A DNA stretch of 64,000 bases from Phialocephala subalpina (GCA_900073065.1 FJOG01000021.1:893159-957158); one strand, 5' to 3'. Positions 10,987-24,056 are shown, numbered from the stretch's first letter. The notes: generated by a model not told the origin, from the letters alone. Numbers and translations: made by a program.

Positions 10987-12242
10987 TTGATACCAATGGT
11001 ATTGTTCTACAATCCCACAGTTGGCCCCTTTAGCGAACTGGATTCACGTAAATCGATATCCTCCAAATCACCACGCCACTCAATTCCCTTGACGCCCCCA
11101 ATTCCCCTCTTCCCATTCTCCATCGCCCGTTTCATCTTCGCCGGGTCGAAAAAGAGGGGCTTTGCGGTGCGCCCGAGGACGGGGACCATCTCGGCCAGTT
11201 TTCCGCGCCAGAAGCCGAACTTGGCGTGGACGGTGACGCGCATGCTGAAGCGGCGATTGTGGTGGGTCAAAATCAATGGGATAGCCAAGTACCCAGGGAC
11301 GCCAGCCGCGTCGGCGGCGTTCTCTGCCACAACCACGAGCAGGCTGTTGCGCTGCTGTCCCTTGCGCACAGCTGTTACCTCCATCACGCTTAACACGTCC
11401 CGGGTCGAGTTCTGACCCCAGCGCGCATTGACGCCCAGCATCTCCCAACCCAGCTCCACCCCAGCCTCCCGCTCGGTCGACACAGATTTCGTGGAGACGG
11501 GACCCAGAAAACCATCGGGGCCCGGGAAGCTCTTCACGATGGACGGATGCTGCGGCTCGCTCTCGTCGCCATCGCTCCAGTCCGACTGGCTGTCTTGATC
11601 CAATTGCTCCGCATTCCCAGCGCGTGGCGCGTCCTCCAAGAGGACGCTGATATTCACTTTCTGGATCCTGGTCAGCCAGTTTCGGCTACTTCCAGGATCG
11701 GAAAGTCGGAACTGGAGGGTGAGGAGGTATGCCGGACTGCCTCCATACGTTCCGGCGAAGATGGGTCGTGAAAGCTCAGACTGTATACTGCTAGACGAAA
11801 CGCCGGAAGCTATGATCTCTTGGGGAATAGAAGGTTCGGCTTTGCTGTGGGTCTTGGGGGCAGAGAGCTGGCCGCCGCCCTCATCAATTGTGAGGGTGAA
11901 TGACTGGGCGAGTTTGAGGTCTAGGTTAACGTCATCGGCGTCGGTGTCGGCGTCGGCGTCGGCGTCGGTGTCGGTGTCGGCGTTGACATCGGGCGGTGGG
12001 CAGGACGAGGCTGTTGGATTTGCCTTGGAGTCTTGGAGCTCTTTTACGGTGCTAATGATGCGGTCCTTAACCTGTGCGATGGCAAAGTTCGATTCGTGGA
12101 CGTCCATGGAGACTGATTGATTTCCTGCTTGATTGCTTCCTTCGAAAATTTGTTTGCGGGACCTCATGGGCTGACTGTGTGGATTCGTGTTAAGATAACT
12201 GCGTGGGAGTAGATATACAGTACGGGTATCATGACCCAACAT
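10987..12242 (-). CDS. Uncharacterised fungal beta-rich protein with Asp/Ala/Thr microsatellite
   Basis: A single-exon frame of 411 aa. The first ATG is at 12242, but residues 1-45 are basic and unlike the rest; ATGs at 12167 and 12107 (MDVHESNFAIAQVKD) are good alternatives. After a helical segment comes an alternating Asp/Ala/Thr run at about 90-110, encoded by a GTCGGC-type microsatellite. A region predicted to be mostly beta strands follows (GTYGGSPAYLLTLQFRL; VNISVLLED; LGWEMLGVNARW; LLVVVAENAADAAGVPGYLA; RFSMRVTVHAKFGFW). I recognise this layout from a widespread fungal family of unknown function, with paired strand blocks and an AEN..GIP-like motif, but know no assigned name. It is head-to-head with the TPR-CHAT gene (about 470-500 bp between start codons), so a shared promoter is possible. 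Confidence 0.7.
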
Positions 12243-12741
12243 CTCGCTACAACGGGATCGCTGCGACCCGAGTTGCTGAGGGTCTAGGCGCCCGCCCGTC
12301 CATCAGCCTCAGTGGTAGACTTGCATATTGCTTGACTGCATCCAATATTCAGCCGACATGAAACGCCTCTGTAACCTTACCATCTGGCAGGGATGTAGTT
12401 ATTGAGCTATGGGATCCAATCAGACCACGTGCAATACAACAGGAAGCGAGAGGCTCGACAGCAACCATTTGTGCATTTGAAGCCTCCTGCTTGGCGCAGA
12501 CTCATTCACGTTGTCATTGGTTATTTCTGAAACAGCGCTGCTCCTCAGCTGAAAATTGTGGCTTTTTACAGTCGCCTTGGCACCACTGGAGCTACGAGAA
12601 ACACTGATTGATAACTTTGCTTCTGTGGAAGAATCGAGGTTAGCTACTTCGGGGTCAACTACCTATATTGTCAGTCACCCGGCCCCTTACCGTCATAACT
12701 TTTGGTGGATGCGGAAAGCAACACAGAACTGGATTATCGCC

Positions 12742-15700
12742 ATGTCTACCTCAATGAATCGAGGAATCAATACCTCTCTCTACCGTTCTTTGCCAGCGGA
12801 AGCTGCTCAAGATGTAGAGCGCGCCATCTGGTATAAGATGACGGGTCAAATGGATGCTGGCCGAACCATTTTTGGTCAAGAACTTAAGCCATTTTGGGCT
12901 GTCACGGTGGTGGCAATTGAGCACGCAGACCTTGAGTTGGAAGCAGGCAGATGGGGAGCAGCATGGCGAATTCTAAATGCAAGACTGTCGGATGCGAGGG
13001 AAGCCAAAGAGGATCTCGACACTCCGGAACATCGGCTCTTGGCGATAACTTGGGCGATGGTTGGGATTCGTCATCAGGGAGATCTGGCTTCAGCGATTCC
13101 GGAGATTGAAAGAACCCAGCACTGGCTTCGAGATGTGCCTGTGGAAGACTACACGGATATTCAGGTAAGGCGCCACCACAGGTGAACTTGGCAGAAATTT
13201 CTAACACAACTGTCCAGACAAGCTGTATCCGACGCTATGTTGCTACGTACCTATTCACCAAGTTGTGCTCAAAATATGAGAATCCAGAGGCAGAACACAT
13301 TCCAATGCACGTGGATGGAGAGGACCGGTCCGCTTCAACAGCTCCTTGGAGTGGACTACGCCAGCTCCGACGCTCGTTGTGTGAACGCGGCATGTTCAAC
13401 GAGGCTAACGCCCTATTCCGAATGGAACTCAACCGTAACCCTCCGGAAGATCGCGAGCCCGTGGTAGCGGAGTTTCTGTCATCCATAGCGAAGCTTCACT
13501 TGAACCGCGGGAGAGACTTTCTCGAGGCATCAGTCAGGCTCCAGTGGGCCAATACTTATGTATTACTACAAATGCTACCACGTGCTACAGAGGAGATAGC
13601 CAAGTCAGAACTGATTTTTAACAGATACTGCGACCAGTTCGATATCGCCAACCGAGAATCTACGACTCATATGCAAGCCTTGGAGTGCGAGAAGCTATCC
13701 TGTGTCACAGACGCCCTGGATAAGATGCACCGCGCAGACCAACTTGCCTTCTTCTTGGAAAGAGTTGGCAGCAGTAAGACCGGTGTATGTCTTTCTACCG
13801 CCGCATCCATAGCAACCGTCGCGTTCAAGGTCATGTCCGACACGAAATATCAAGACCTTTATTTCGATTTCCAGAGGCGTTTAGAGATATACGATGAGAC
13901 GGTGACAGAGGACCTTTGTGATGTGGTGCAGCATCGCAATGAGCTCATTTACGCTACCATCTCCAGTGAGTTCCATCAACAAAAGTCTCTGGAATGGATC
14001 AATGGCTTTTTCCAAAAATACCCACAATTCTCTGCGCCGTCCGTGTTAGCATCGCTCTATCGAAGCCAGGCCGCGCTCTTAAGATCTCTGCGCCGGATAG
14101 ACGAATCAAAGCAGGCGGACGAAAGGGCAGATAAACTAGATATTTCTGGTCCCTCGCTAGGGAAGTGGCTTCACCTGGGGCCTAGCAAACCCCTTGTTGC
14201 TGTGAACGACCAGACCTCCCCGCCCGAGAACGACTCTGAGGACGAAGACATCGATGAACCATTCTTTACTCCTTGGAAAAATGCTATCGGCGACCTTGGC
14301 AAGCTGAAGGAAACGTCAGTCAACCTGGTTTGGAACTGGGCGCTCGACGATGTCACTGCTGGTTACCTTGCCGCCGAAGCCTTCCAGAAGATGATGCGTG
14401 TCCCCGATGCCCGGATAGCGAGTGTCGAAGGTACGGAACGCCAGGCTGACATTGAAAAGCTACGGGCTAGCGGGTCCCAGGAGACTTACTCCATGATCTT
14501 CATCAAAGCTGCGCAAGAAATTGTTCCGCAAGGGGAAGAGTATTACAACCGCATCTGCGAGTGGTTGAGCGAGCCACCCAAAGGGCACCGAAACTCGCGT
14601 CTCTTCTGCCTCTTAATGTTGCGCATGGCACGACAGTGGCACCTCTCTGATCAACATCTGTGGGATCTTCGCGTCTGCGAACTAAAGCACATCCTCGAGC
14701 TCGAAGCGAAACTCCCACAGAAGATCCGCGTGTCCTTTCCACATAGTAAGAGTTCGGCGCTTGCTGGTTTAGCGCTAAGTTACCACGGGATGCTAGATTA
14801 TGTATCCGATCTCCGCGGCCAGAAGAACCTGGAGATTGTGAAGGAGGCCGAAAAGTACAATGAACTCGCGCTCCAGGCCTTCCGCCAGCAAAAGGATCGA
14901 ACTCAAATTGCTCTTCACCAACGAACTGGGGCACAATTATGCATCCGGAAGATTCTTCGGCTGGAACAGTTGTCATTGTATGGGGCTCTCAGCGCCGGAA
15001 ATGTGCCTGATGGATCAGCAGAAGGCGTCATAAGTAGCTGTCCGACAGAAATAGAACGCGATATAGGACGTATACGTACCGCGGGGCTCGTCAAGATCAA
15101 AGAAGCCGACGAAATTAACACAGATTCCGCATTGCACGCCTCATGGAGTGCCGGTCTTGACGGGATCACTCACAGGCACGACCTCGCCGAATTTCACTCC
15201 ACTGCTCACAACATCTATGCCGCCATTGGGCTGCTCCTGGCCGAACCCGGAAACACCCCTTCACAGGAAGCAGTATCGAGTATCTGGAAATGGGTGCAGA
15301 AGTATAAGGCGCGATCACTCGCGAGGACGATCGGCATGCACAGTTCCGACCCGCCCGAGCTGAGGAGCCAGATCATGGCGTCGCCGGAGGCGCGACCCGC
15401 TTACGAGGAGATGCTACGGCTGCAGAAGCAGATCCTGGAAGCTATCCCGATTGCCAGATTTGACCTGCATCGACAGATGGATGCTCATCTTGAAACTATG
15501 AGGGAGACCCCTCTGCTGCGTCAGCTGATAGAGCTGCGAGAAGGGACGCCGCTCAACCTACCTGAGATTGATGCTATTACGGAGAAGATAGGTGCTACCC
15601 TTGTACTGGTCGACTGGTTCTATCTCCCGTCATTCCTGGCTGGTGAGGACGGAGTAATATTGCTATTTACGGCGAGGGCCGGCTCCGAACCGACCATAGA

Positions 15701-16847
15701 TATCTTGACAACAAACGTGAAAGATATTCTAGGCTGGCAAGCGACTTATATCTTTCCCAAAGAGTGGAAAAAAGAGCCCGAAGAGCATCTGAAAACGCCA
15801 GAGGCACGCACGGATTTTGACAAGCTACTGGGCAGCTTGGTGACACCTCTTGGCCAGCGCACTAATCGAGACGAGGTCCTTGTGTTCTGTCCAACAGATG
15901 TGCTTCACCGGCTGCCCCTGCACGCGTTGTCCATGGTAGCGCCCGATCCGAAGGACCCTAAGAATGTGTTTTCCGAAGCGCTGATTCACCGGAATCCCAT
16001 TGTGTACATCCACAGCCACTCACTCCTGCGATCCTGCATGAAAGCAGCAGAACATGCGCGGTACTCGCTCGCCGCTGCCAATCCCCGATTCCTATCGGGA
16101 ATACGCGAGGCAATACCCAAGGCAATGGCCTTGTCCGTTGACGATCAAACGCAGAAAGCAAACAGCTACACGGCCGGACGCGAAAACATACGAGCATTGG
16201 CTCGGCGCTTTGGCACGACACCCATGATAGACGAGAGCGCATCTAAGAAGTGCTTCTTGGACGCGATCGCGCATTCGCGTCTGCTCCATCTACACACACA
16301 TTGCAGGTGGACGTTCCAGGATCCTCTCGATCACCAGGTCGAGTTCCCCCGGGCAGGTGGTCCGCCAGAGGCAGGCACGCCCCTAATCGAGGCCCTCACT
16401 GCCCGCGAAATCTTCGACATCCGCGTTCGGCCTGGCACGCACGTCAATCTTATAGCATGTCAGGGGGGCGTGACCCAGGTGAAGGTCGGAGACGAGGTCA
16501 TGGGGCTCGTGCCAGCACTTCTATACTCGGGAGTAAGCTCGACTGTCTCTACTCTGTGGAGCATCCGCGACGAGGACGGGGCGCAGTTTTCCAACCACTT
16601 TTTCAAATCATACGTGCAGCAGCGTGCGCAACAGCGGGAAAAGGTGGCACTCGAGAGTTCAGGGGCAGGAGGTGAAATGCGAGAGACACCCGCTCTATTT
16701 ATCGATCTGGCGAAAGCGGTACAAGTTGCAGCGAAGAAGATGGACCATTCTTTCACTGCTCCCTTATATAGTTGGGCAGGCTTTGTCCTACACGGATTCT
16801 GGCAGTTCCCAATATCGGACGAAGATACACGGCACCTTCGAAAGTAG
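12742..16847 (+). CDS. Large TPR-CHAT domain protein (caspase/separase-fold peptidase-like)
   Basis: Two exons, 12742-13164 and 13218-16847, surround a 53-bp intron (GTAAGG...AACTGTCCAG) in phase 0, giving about 1,350 aa. The ATG at 12742 has the better context (GCCATGT); 12709 is an in-frame alternative. The first 900 residues are helical TPR-like repeats (for example DLELEAGRWGAAWRILNARL and MFNEANALFRMEL). The C-terminal 350 residues form a CHAT domain: EVLVFCPTDVLHRLPLHAL, then LLHLHTHC holding the catalytic His (about 1169), then VNLIACQGG holding the catalytic Cys (about 1222), and LLYSGVSSTVSTLWSIRDED. Both dyad residues are present, so proteolytic activity is plausible; substrates are unknown. 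In bacteria TPR-CHAT proteins are protease switches that cut a neighbouring partner; for fungi this role is inference. It appears intact. Confidence 0.85.
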
Positions 16848-16851
16848 TTAG

Positions 16852-17400
16852 GCCTAAGTAGGGGATGTACGGGGGTTCATAGTGGTCACAGTGCTATAAC
16901 TTGAAAATCAGCAATGCAGTCACGCCCCTCGATTGTGACGATGGTCTAAGGACCTTGACGAATCCCCTATAATTCTGGTATAGTTCTGCATTATCCGTAT
17001 ATACCATAAGAGCTGGCAATTGGTGAGATACCATTACTGAAAAGGACTGACCGCGACCTCCGTACTTACGATATAACGAAGCATGTGGCTCAACTTCCTA
17101 GGATATATACTAAGAAATTCCCTAGGGAAGATAAAACTAAAAGAGAAGTTGCTTTGGCTCTTGCAGCACCCCTAGATTAAGCTCTAAGCTCCTGGGATGA
17201 GGGGATATATGTGAAACTTGTCTTCTACGTACTGTATAATACTGGTGTACCAAGCATCGGAATACCTCTAGCCATTGTTAGCCTTCATACCTAAGGCTTT
17301 AAAATTGAAATTACGGGGGCGTTTTGCACTAATCAAAATTGTTACTCGCTTTGATCCGAGGTATAAATCCGCGTGGCAATCATACATGAATTTGCGCGCC
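16852..17400. other. Gene-free, decaying sequence downstream of the CHAT gene
   Basis: Composition is mixed, with short duplicated TTCCTAGG/CCCTAGGG motifs. No coding similarity was recognised. Confidence 0.4.
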
Positions 17401-18060
17401 ATAGTATTTATAAAGCTAATAATGATTTCTTATATAAGCGTAAAACTTTAAAGTTTAAACGAAATTCTTTTATAAATATTAAAAATAATAAGAATTTAAT
17501 AACAAAATTATAATAAAGAAAATTTATTATATTATAAAAAGAAATTCTTTATAAATCAAATATAAAAATAATAATATAAACGCGATTTTTTAATAAGAAG
17601 AATTTAAAACCTTTAAGAATAATTACGGAATATAATTTATAAGAAAATATAAAAAAATTTAAAATATATACAAATCTCAAAATATTTAAAATCAAATTAT
17701 TTATTATTTTTTCTAATATATAAAGTTTTCTATTATATAGAAATAAATATTAATTAATTATCATTTGAGAATAATATTCGAAAAATAAATAATATTATTA
17801 ATAATTATATAAATTTAATACATATAATTTTATAAAATTCTTTATAATATACTAAGAAATAATTAATAAAAAATAAAAAAAATAAAATTCGTAATTGATT
17901 TTCAAATAATTGGTAAAAAAAACCTAAGATATATATTTTTCATTATTATTTAATTCGACAAATTCCAGAATTTATATTTAATTATAAATTTTTATTAATT
18001 TTTATAATAAATATATAATTAGAAAAATCAATTCAAGAAATTACTTTTAAGCCTCGGCTC
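17400..18060. repeat. AT-rich block, probably RIP-exhausted repeat
   Basis: About 660 bp consists almost only of A and T (TATAA, AATAATAA, TTTATA). Edges against normal DNA are abrupt (near 17400 and 18060). No frame, terminal repeat or motif survives, so the original element cannot be named. Confidence 0.55.
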
Positions 18061-19106
18061 AATCAAATCAATTGATTACTGCCTTAAAAGCCGTCATCTT
18101 TCATAAAAGCGACGTCACAATTTTCCAATTGAAAGTAAACATCGAACGATAACCACAATCAATCAATCCCAAATCAATTGACCTGCCACCAAGGCGATCT
18201 TGACAAAATATTACGGCTTCCTTCTGCTTGGCTTCAATCTGCCGTACCACCCAAGAAGCAGCAATCTAGATTGGGGCCAGCTGCGGATGGCTCGGACGAG
18301 ATAAATGGAAAGGTTCAGTCGCATTACTTTGACACGTCATACTCTATTGCTGCATACTCGATAAACGAGATCCTTCCTTTCATCATCCGGCAATAGATGA
18401 ATTTCTTGTCCCTATCCCGTTTTGCTATTCCCGCCGTACATACTAGAGCACTTGTGGATTGCCGAAATTGTCCGTCGTCCTCATCCACCTGGACAACGGG
18501 AGTGTGACAACAGGGAGCGAATAGAGATACTGTGGTGCGGCTGACAGCTTTAAAGATGGAATAAACTCGGGATGTTGGCCGCCTGGGAGGAGTTTCACGA
18601 GCTGCTGGGGTAGAGAAACGCGGGGGATGTGGGGGGATCGACATCATTCAAGTGACGTCCTATACCTGCATCTGTCAGACGGACGCGTGCGACCATCCAC
18701 AGAGCAGGAAGGTAGGCCGAGTCGCGGGGTCAAGATGAAGTATTTCTCCCTCCTCCTTCAAGCTGGATCATGAGCGTGATTGGTATTCGCCAGTGCCGAG
18801 CATGTGTGGTCATGGGTGAAGAGCATGCTTGGTATCAAATTGTCGCTTTGATATGAACCGAATGGATTGCATCTTTTCCTGCAGTCGCTCCCATTGGCGG
18901 GCAAGGTGAAGTAAGACGAGGGGTTCATCTTTTTGAAAGACTCTTACCTGCTGTCCGCTGATCCGTATATATCATTGAACGAGGGCTCCTCACATTATTG
19001 CTTTTTCATCCCTACCAGCTATATTCAGACTTTGGTTTACCGACTTTTTACGTTGTCAAAAGCATTGACGAAAACATATACAATACACTTTGGGCTTAAT
19101 TTCACA
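18061..19106. other. Upstream region of the oxidase gene with TATA-like box
   Basis: No gene was recognised. A TATATAT sequence near 18966 lies about 140 bp before the oxidase ATG and is a reasonable core promoter element. The small open frames at 18178-18647 have no family features. Confidence 0.4.
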
Positions 19107-21120
19107 ATGGGTACATACACAACTCTTCCGGATGATATTCAGAAGGTGGACGTGATCGTGGCCGGAGGTAAGTCACCCCTCGAGCTCCTCAAAATCCTGT
19201 TCGCTTTCTTACTCACGAATCATCACAGGCGGCACAGCTGGTTGCGTGGTAGCTTCACGATTGGCAGAAGCAGATCCCAAGCTGTCCATCCTAATCATCG
19301 AACAAGGCATAAATAACTACAACGTGCCCGAAGTTGTCCATCCTGCCCTGTTCCCGAGGAACTTGCTCGACGACAGCAAGACGGCCCTGTTCTGGAAAGG
19401 GAATAAAGCACCACAGCTTGCAGACCGAGAGCCCATTGTCCCCTCTGGAGGTACACTTGGTGGCGGGTCTTCCATCAACTGGATGGTGTACACTCGGGCC
19501 CAGCGATCCGATTTCGAGTCTTGGAACACCCCCGGGTGGTCGGCTAACGAGCTGTGGCCCTTTTTGAAGAAAGTATGCATGAACCCTTTTCCTCTATTAT
19601 AACTTTCAATATCAGGCGATCCAATAGCTAACCACCTCACAGTTCGAAACCTACCACGGCAAGGGCGAAAGGGAGCACCACGGTTATGACGGCCCTATCA
19701 ACATCTCCAGCGGCACCTTCCGGGCCAAACGCGCCGAGAATGATTTCATCGAAGCTGCCGCAAAGATCGGTTACCATGAGTTGAAGGACCTGCAAAACCT
19801 TGACGCAAATGATGGCGTGGAGCGCTGGCTGCGGTACGTTGGGCCTGACGGGCGACGCCAGGACGCTGCTCACAGATACCTTCATCCGAAGTTGCAGAGC
19901 GGGGACTATCCCAATCTGCATGTCTTGGTAGAGAGCCAGGTTGTGAGAGTCCTGTTTGACGACAACAAGCGAGCCGTTGGGGTCGAGTACCAGCCCAACC
20001 CTAAGTCCCAGGCTGGCAACGTTTCTGTACGCACAGTGGGTGCCTCGAAGATGGTGGTCGTCTCGTCCGGTGCGATAGGGACGCCACTTACTCTTGAACG
20101 ATCTGGAGTCGGTGATCCCACGATTCTCAAGCGTGCTGGAGTTCCGGTCGTTGAGGCCCTGCCTGGTGTAGGAAACGACTACCAGGACCATCACCTGACG
20201 CTGTATGCGTATCGGACTAGCCTTACTCCACGTGAGACAATCAATGGTTTTACGGACGGCCGATTCAATGTTCAAGAATCGATCAAAAAGAATGATGAGC
20301 TTCTGGGCTGGAATTCGATGGATGCCTCTGGCAAATTCCGTCCAACCGAAGCTGATGTTTCTGCTCTGGGACCTGAGTTCAAGGAAGCCTGGGAGCGCGA
20401 CTTCAAGAATGCATCTGACAGACCCTTGATGATCATCGCTATGTACTTAAGGTAAGACGTCACCGCACCCACTTATCATACACCATACTTACAGACGACA
20501 GCTTCTTCGGCGACCATGCTACCCTCCCAGACGACGCAGAGTATGTCTCAATGGCCAACTGGACCGCATACCCCTACTCCCGTGGTCACATCCACATCAC
20601 CGGTCCAGACCTGTCGAGTCCCATCGACTTCGATGTTGGGTACCTCGGAGACAAGCACGGCCTCGATGTCAAGAAGCACATCTGGGCTTACAAGACGCAG
20701 CGCGAAATCTTTCGACGAATGAGCATCTTCCGAGGCGAACTGGCATCAAGCCACCCACGCTTCCCTGCAGGTTCCAAAGCCGCCATTGTCGAGAAAGTGG
20801 AAGGCCCAGTATTAGACGACGACGCGAAGCGAATCGAGTACACAGTCGAAGACGACAAAGCCATCGAGCAGCACGTGCGAGAGACGGTTCAAACAACCTG
20901 GCATTCGCTGGGTACGTGCAAGATGGCGCCGCGAGAGAAATTGGGCGTTGTGGATGCAAATTTGAGTGTATATGGTGTCAAGGGGCTTAAGGTTGCGGAT
21001 TTGAGTGTTCCGCCCGAGAACGTTGGTGCGAATACTAACAATACGGCGTTGATGATTGGGGAGAAGGCAGCGGATATTTTTATTCGAGAGTTGGGCCTTC
21101 TTGGGAAGGAGCGGTTGTGA
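19107..21120 (+). CDS. GMC-family alcohol (methanol) oxidase-like flavoprotein
   Basis: Four exons, 19107-19167, 19229-19572, 19643-20451 and 20502-21120, have consistent phases and good splice sites, giving about 610 aa. The N-terminus carries the FAD-binding loop GGGTAG (20-25), followed by the alcohol-oxidase phrases NNYNVPEVVHPALF, ADREPIVPSGGTLGGGSSIN (GMC signature 1) and FESWNTPGWSANELWPFLKK. The C-terminal GMC domain has TTWHSLGTCKM, with catalytic His near 539, and GANTNNTALMIGEKAAD, with Asn near 582. This matches the alcohol/methanol oxidase subgroup, which oxidises short primary alcohols with O2 to aldehyde plus H2O2, usually in peroxisomes. The C-terminus is KERL, only a weak peroxisomal signal, and no secretion signal is seen. 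The protein is somewhat short for methanol oxidase (about 660 aa). The next gene is a catalase. Confidence 0.85.
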
Positions 21121-21807
21121 TTTAGAGATGGATAAGGAGTGGTCTGTATTTAACGGAATGGCGCAGCTTGTTGGAAGTCGCGTGAAAGCAAGGTCATCCC
21201 TGACACCCCGTCCTGGTAGCACGGTAGCACCGACTTCAATTCCAAACTTTTGAAAAGCATACGTTGAAAGACGGCAGTCAAGAGCCGCCAATTCCAATCA
21301 TTTGGGGTGAATTGTCATGCCGTCTCGTGATCGTCGGGCGTCCGACAGGCGATGAGGAAAGATTCCAAATGGGCTGAGTCCAGTGTAAGCCCTACCAGTA
21401 ACGCGGCTTCTAGCTGTAACCAATCATCCATCTTCAATTTCTCGTCCGAACTCCGAAGTCAATTGATTCCATTCTGGGAGCTGAAAAGGTCGGGCGATTA
21501 ATTGAGAAACCTTGAACGATTTTGCTCGTTGGTATCTCTGCTTCGCACCAAGGATGCACTGCTGTGATGAATTACCCGATGTGCAGCAAGTGCTGACAAG
21601 TGACGATGCACGGTAAATTGTTTCTATTTCAAATCTTCCCTTTTTGTGTATCGTACTGCTCGAAGAAATGCTGTTGAAGAATTGGATATAAGGGATTCAG
21701 GTACCTTTGCTGCAAAACACTGATCAGAGTAACGAATCTGCTTTCTCTTCTCAACAACAGAAACGCAAAAAAGTCTAACAGCAAGCCTTGTAAAACTATT
21801 CGTTGAG
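21121..21807. other. Intergenic between oxidase and catalase genes
   Basis: A 690-bp stretch on the shared plus-strand side holds the terminator of the first gene and promoter of the second. No further gene or strong motif was seen. Confidence 0.4.
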
Positions 21808-24056
21808 ATGAAGCTCTTGTACCTAGGCGGATGCCTGATCTTGGCTTCGGTTGCCCAAAGCCAGAGCCCAAAGGTATGCCCAGCTCCGCGATCAAGTAGA
21901 AACGAACACAGTATAACTTTCGGACGCAGCAAGAACAACTGTCCCAATACTTGGTAGACACACGAGGCCAGACAGAAACAACAGACACAGGGGTCATCGA
22001 CAACACTACCACCTCATTGAGAACCGGCCCACGCGGCTATGTCTTACTCGAAGATACCATCAACCGCAAGAAGATGCTACACTTCGACCGCGAGCGAGCA
22101 CCAGAGAGAGTCGTCCATGCTTTAGGGCATGCTGCATACGGCACTTTTACCTCCTACGGAGACTGGAGCAACATCACCTCCGCCTGCTGGCTAAAAGCCA
22201 ACACAACCAGTGACGTCTTCACCCGCTTTTCCGTCGTCGTAGCCGGAACAGGAGGCGCAGACACAGGACGAGACACACATGGATTCGCAACCAAGATATA
22301 CAGCGAGTGTGGGAATCAAGACTTGGTTGGGAACCATGTGCCGAGTTTCTTCATTACCGATGGAGCGCTGTTCCCAGATTTGGTCCATGCCGTCAAGGCG
22401 GAGCCTGATAAGGGGTTTCCTACTGGTATGTTGGGGTCGGTGTTGAATTTGAAAATGATGGATGCTGATTTAGAACAGGTGGGAGTGCTCATACAACGGC
22501 CTACGATTTCTTCACCCAGAACCCCGAGGGTGCTGAGCAGCTGATGGCTGTGCTGTCCGATATGGGGATTCCAAGAGATACGAGACATATTGCTGGCAAT
22601 GGGGTTCATACATATCGCTTCATCAATGTTGCTGGGAAGTCGACGTTGTTTAAGTGGTACTGGAAACCCATGCTTGGATACCGAGCTATGGTGTATGATG
22701 AGGCGACCAAGATTGCGGGGAAGAACAACAACTTCCAGCGTATCGACTTGTGGAACTCGATTGAAGCCGGCATGTTCCCAGAGTGGGAGTTCATGGTCCA
22801 GATCTTTCCCGATGATGGACAATACCGGTATAAAGGGATCGATCTTCTGGATCCTACTCAGGTACGTTTCCCCAAGCGCCACTCCATGAGATCCACACTG
22901 ATCTTCTTAGGTCGTTCCTTTCGAGTTGAATGCACCAATCGCACTCGGGAAGTTACAACTGAACAAGAATCCAACCAATTATTTTGCGGAAACCGAATCA
23001 GTCAGCTTCGCACCATCCAACGTCGTCGATGGCGTATCTTTTGTCCCGGATCCTCTTCTCCAGTGGCGACTCATGTCCTACGACGATACCGCCACGCACA
23101 GACACAACAGTCCGAATGGCTATCTTCTTCCCGTCAATCGTCCCGTTGTCCCAATTAATAACAATTATCGAGATGGGTATATGCAACCGCAACTCTTCAA
23201 GGGTCCTTCAGATAGTTCTCCTGATGGTATCGGCGGGGTGCAGCCTTCTTCAGTGCAAGACAATCTCGCTTTCTACGCCGAAAATGTATCAGGAACGGTC
23301 GGCCGATACGAAGTCATGAATGATCCCTTCACCCAAGCTCGAGCGCTCTGGTTCACCATGGACCAATACGCACAACAACACACAGTCGATGCGTACCGTT
23401 TTGAGCTCGGCCATGTCTCCGATCCAAATGTGACAGCAAGATACATCTCAAAGATCCTAAACCCAATCAACAACTGTCTGGCTCGACGAGTTGCCTACGG
23501 TGTCGGGTCGCCTATGCCAGCAATCGGCTCGGGATCATCCGCCGTTCCCAACGCTACCTACCCAAGTCTCTTTCCACTTGGCTCGAATACCTCGATGCCT
23601 GTGACTGGGCTGATGGTTGGTATCTTGTCGACGAGTGACTCGATTTCGGCGTCGACGTATGATGCTCTCACTTCAGTGCTCAAGTCGAACCAGGTCCTGT
23701 TCGAAGTTGTTGCATCGCACTTAGGACCTCTGGCTTCTGGCATTATCGCAAACCAGTCGTATGTGACCACCTCATCCATCTTCTACGACGCCATCATTAT
23801 AGTTTCAGGCTCGCCTCAAAACTCCTCAATAGTGTCTATGACGGAGCAAGGATTTGTGCAAGAAGCGTTCGGCCATGGCAAGCCAATTGGTGAGGTTGGT
23901 ACCGGGTTCTTGACCTCTTTGAGCCTGGGTGGAATTGGGACTTTCGTGGATGGCAGTGCTGGGAATGTGGTGAATGCAGTCATTGGTGCTTTAGAAACCC
24001 CAGGGAGATATCCTCAGAGGCAGCCGTTGGATGATGTTGGTACTATTTGCGGGTGA
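21808..24056 (+). CDS. Secreted large-subunit catalase
   Basis: Four exons, 21808-21873, 21930-22425, 22479-22861 and 22911-24056, keep phase, giving about 696 aa. A signal peptide (MKLLYLGGCLILASVAQSQ) is encoded by exon 1. The catalase core has ERVVHA with the catalytic His near 85, RFSVVVAGTGGADTGRDTHGF, DLVGNHVPSFFITD with the distal Asn near 157, and RLMSYDDT with the haem-ligand Tyr near 372. The C-terminal flavodoxin/DJ-1-like domain of large catalases follows (VTGLMVGILSTSDSISASTY...DAIIIVSG). It breaks down H2O2, here probably outside the cell or in the wall. Oddities: VVHAL where VVHAR/K is usual, GNH where GNN is usual, and a longer loop after the proximal Tyr (ATHRHNSPNG). These suggest a divergent paralogue, but the key residues are kept. 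Confidence 0.88.

Noticed and set aside
12556..12741. Longer N-terminus for the TPR-CHAT protein
   Set aside because: The frame opens at TTG, not ATG; the first in-frame ATGs are 12709 and 12742, and 12742 has the better context.
13235..16756. Numerous 60-160 codon frames opposite or overlapping the CHAT gene
   Set aside because: They are shadows of the long real frame and show no independent domain.
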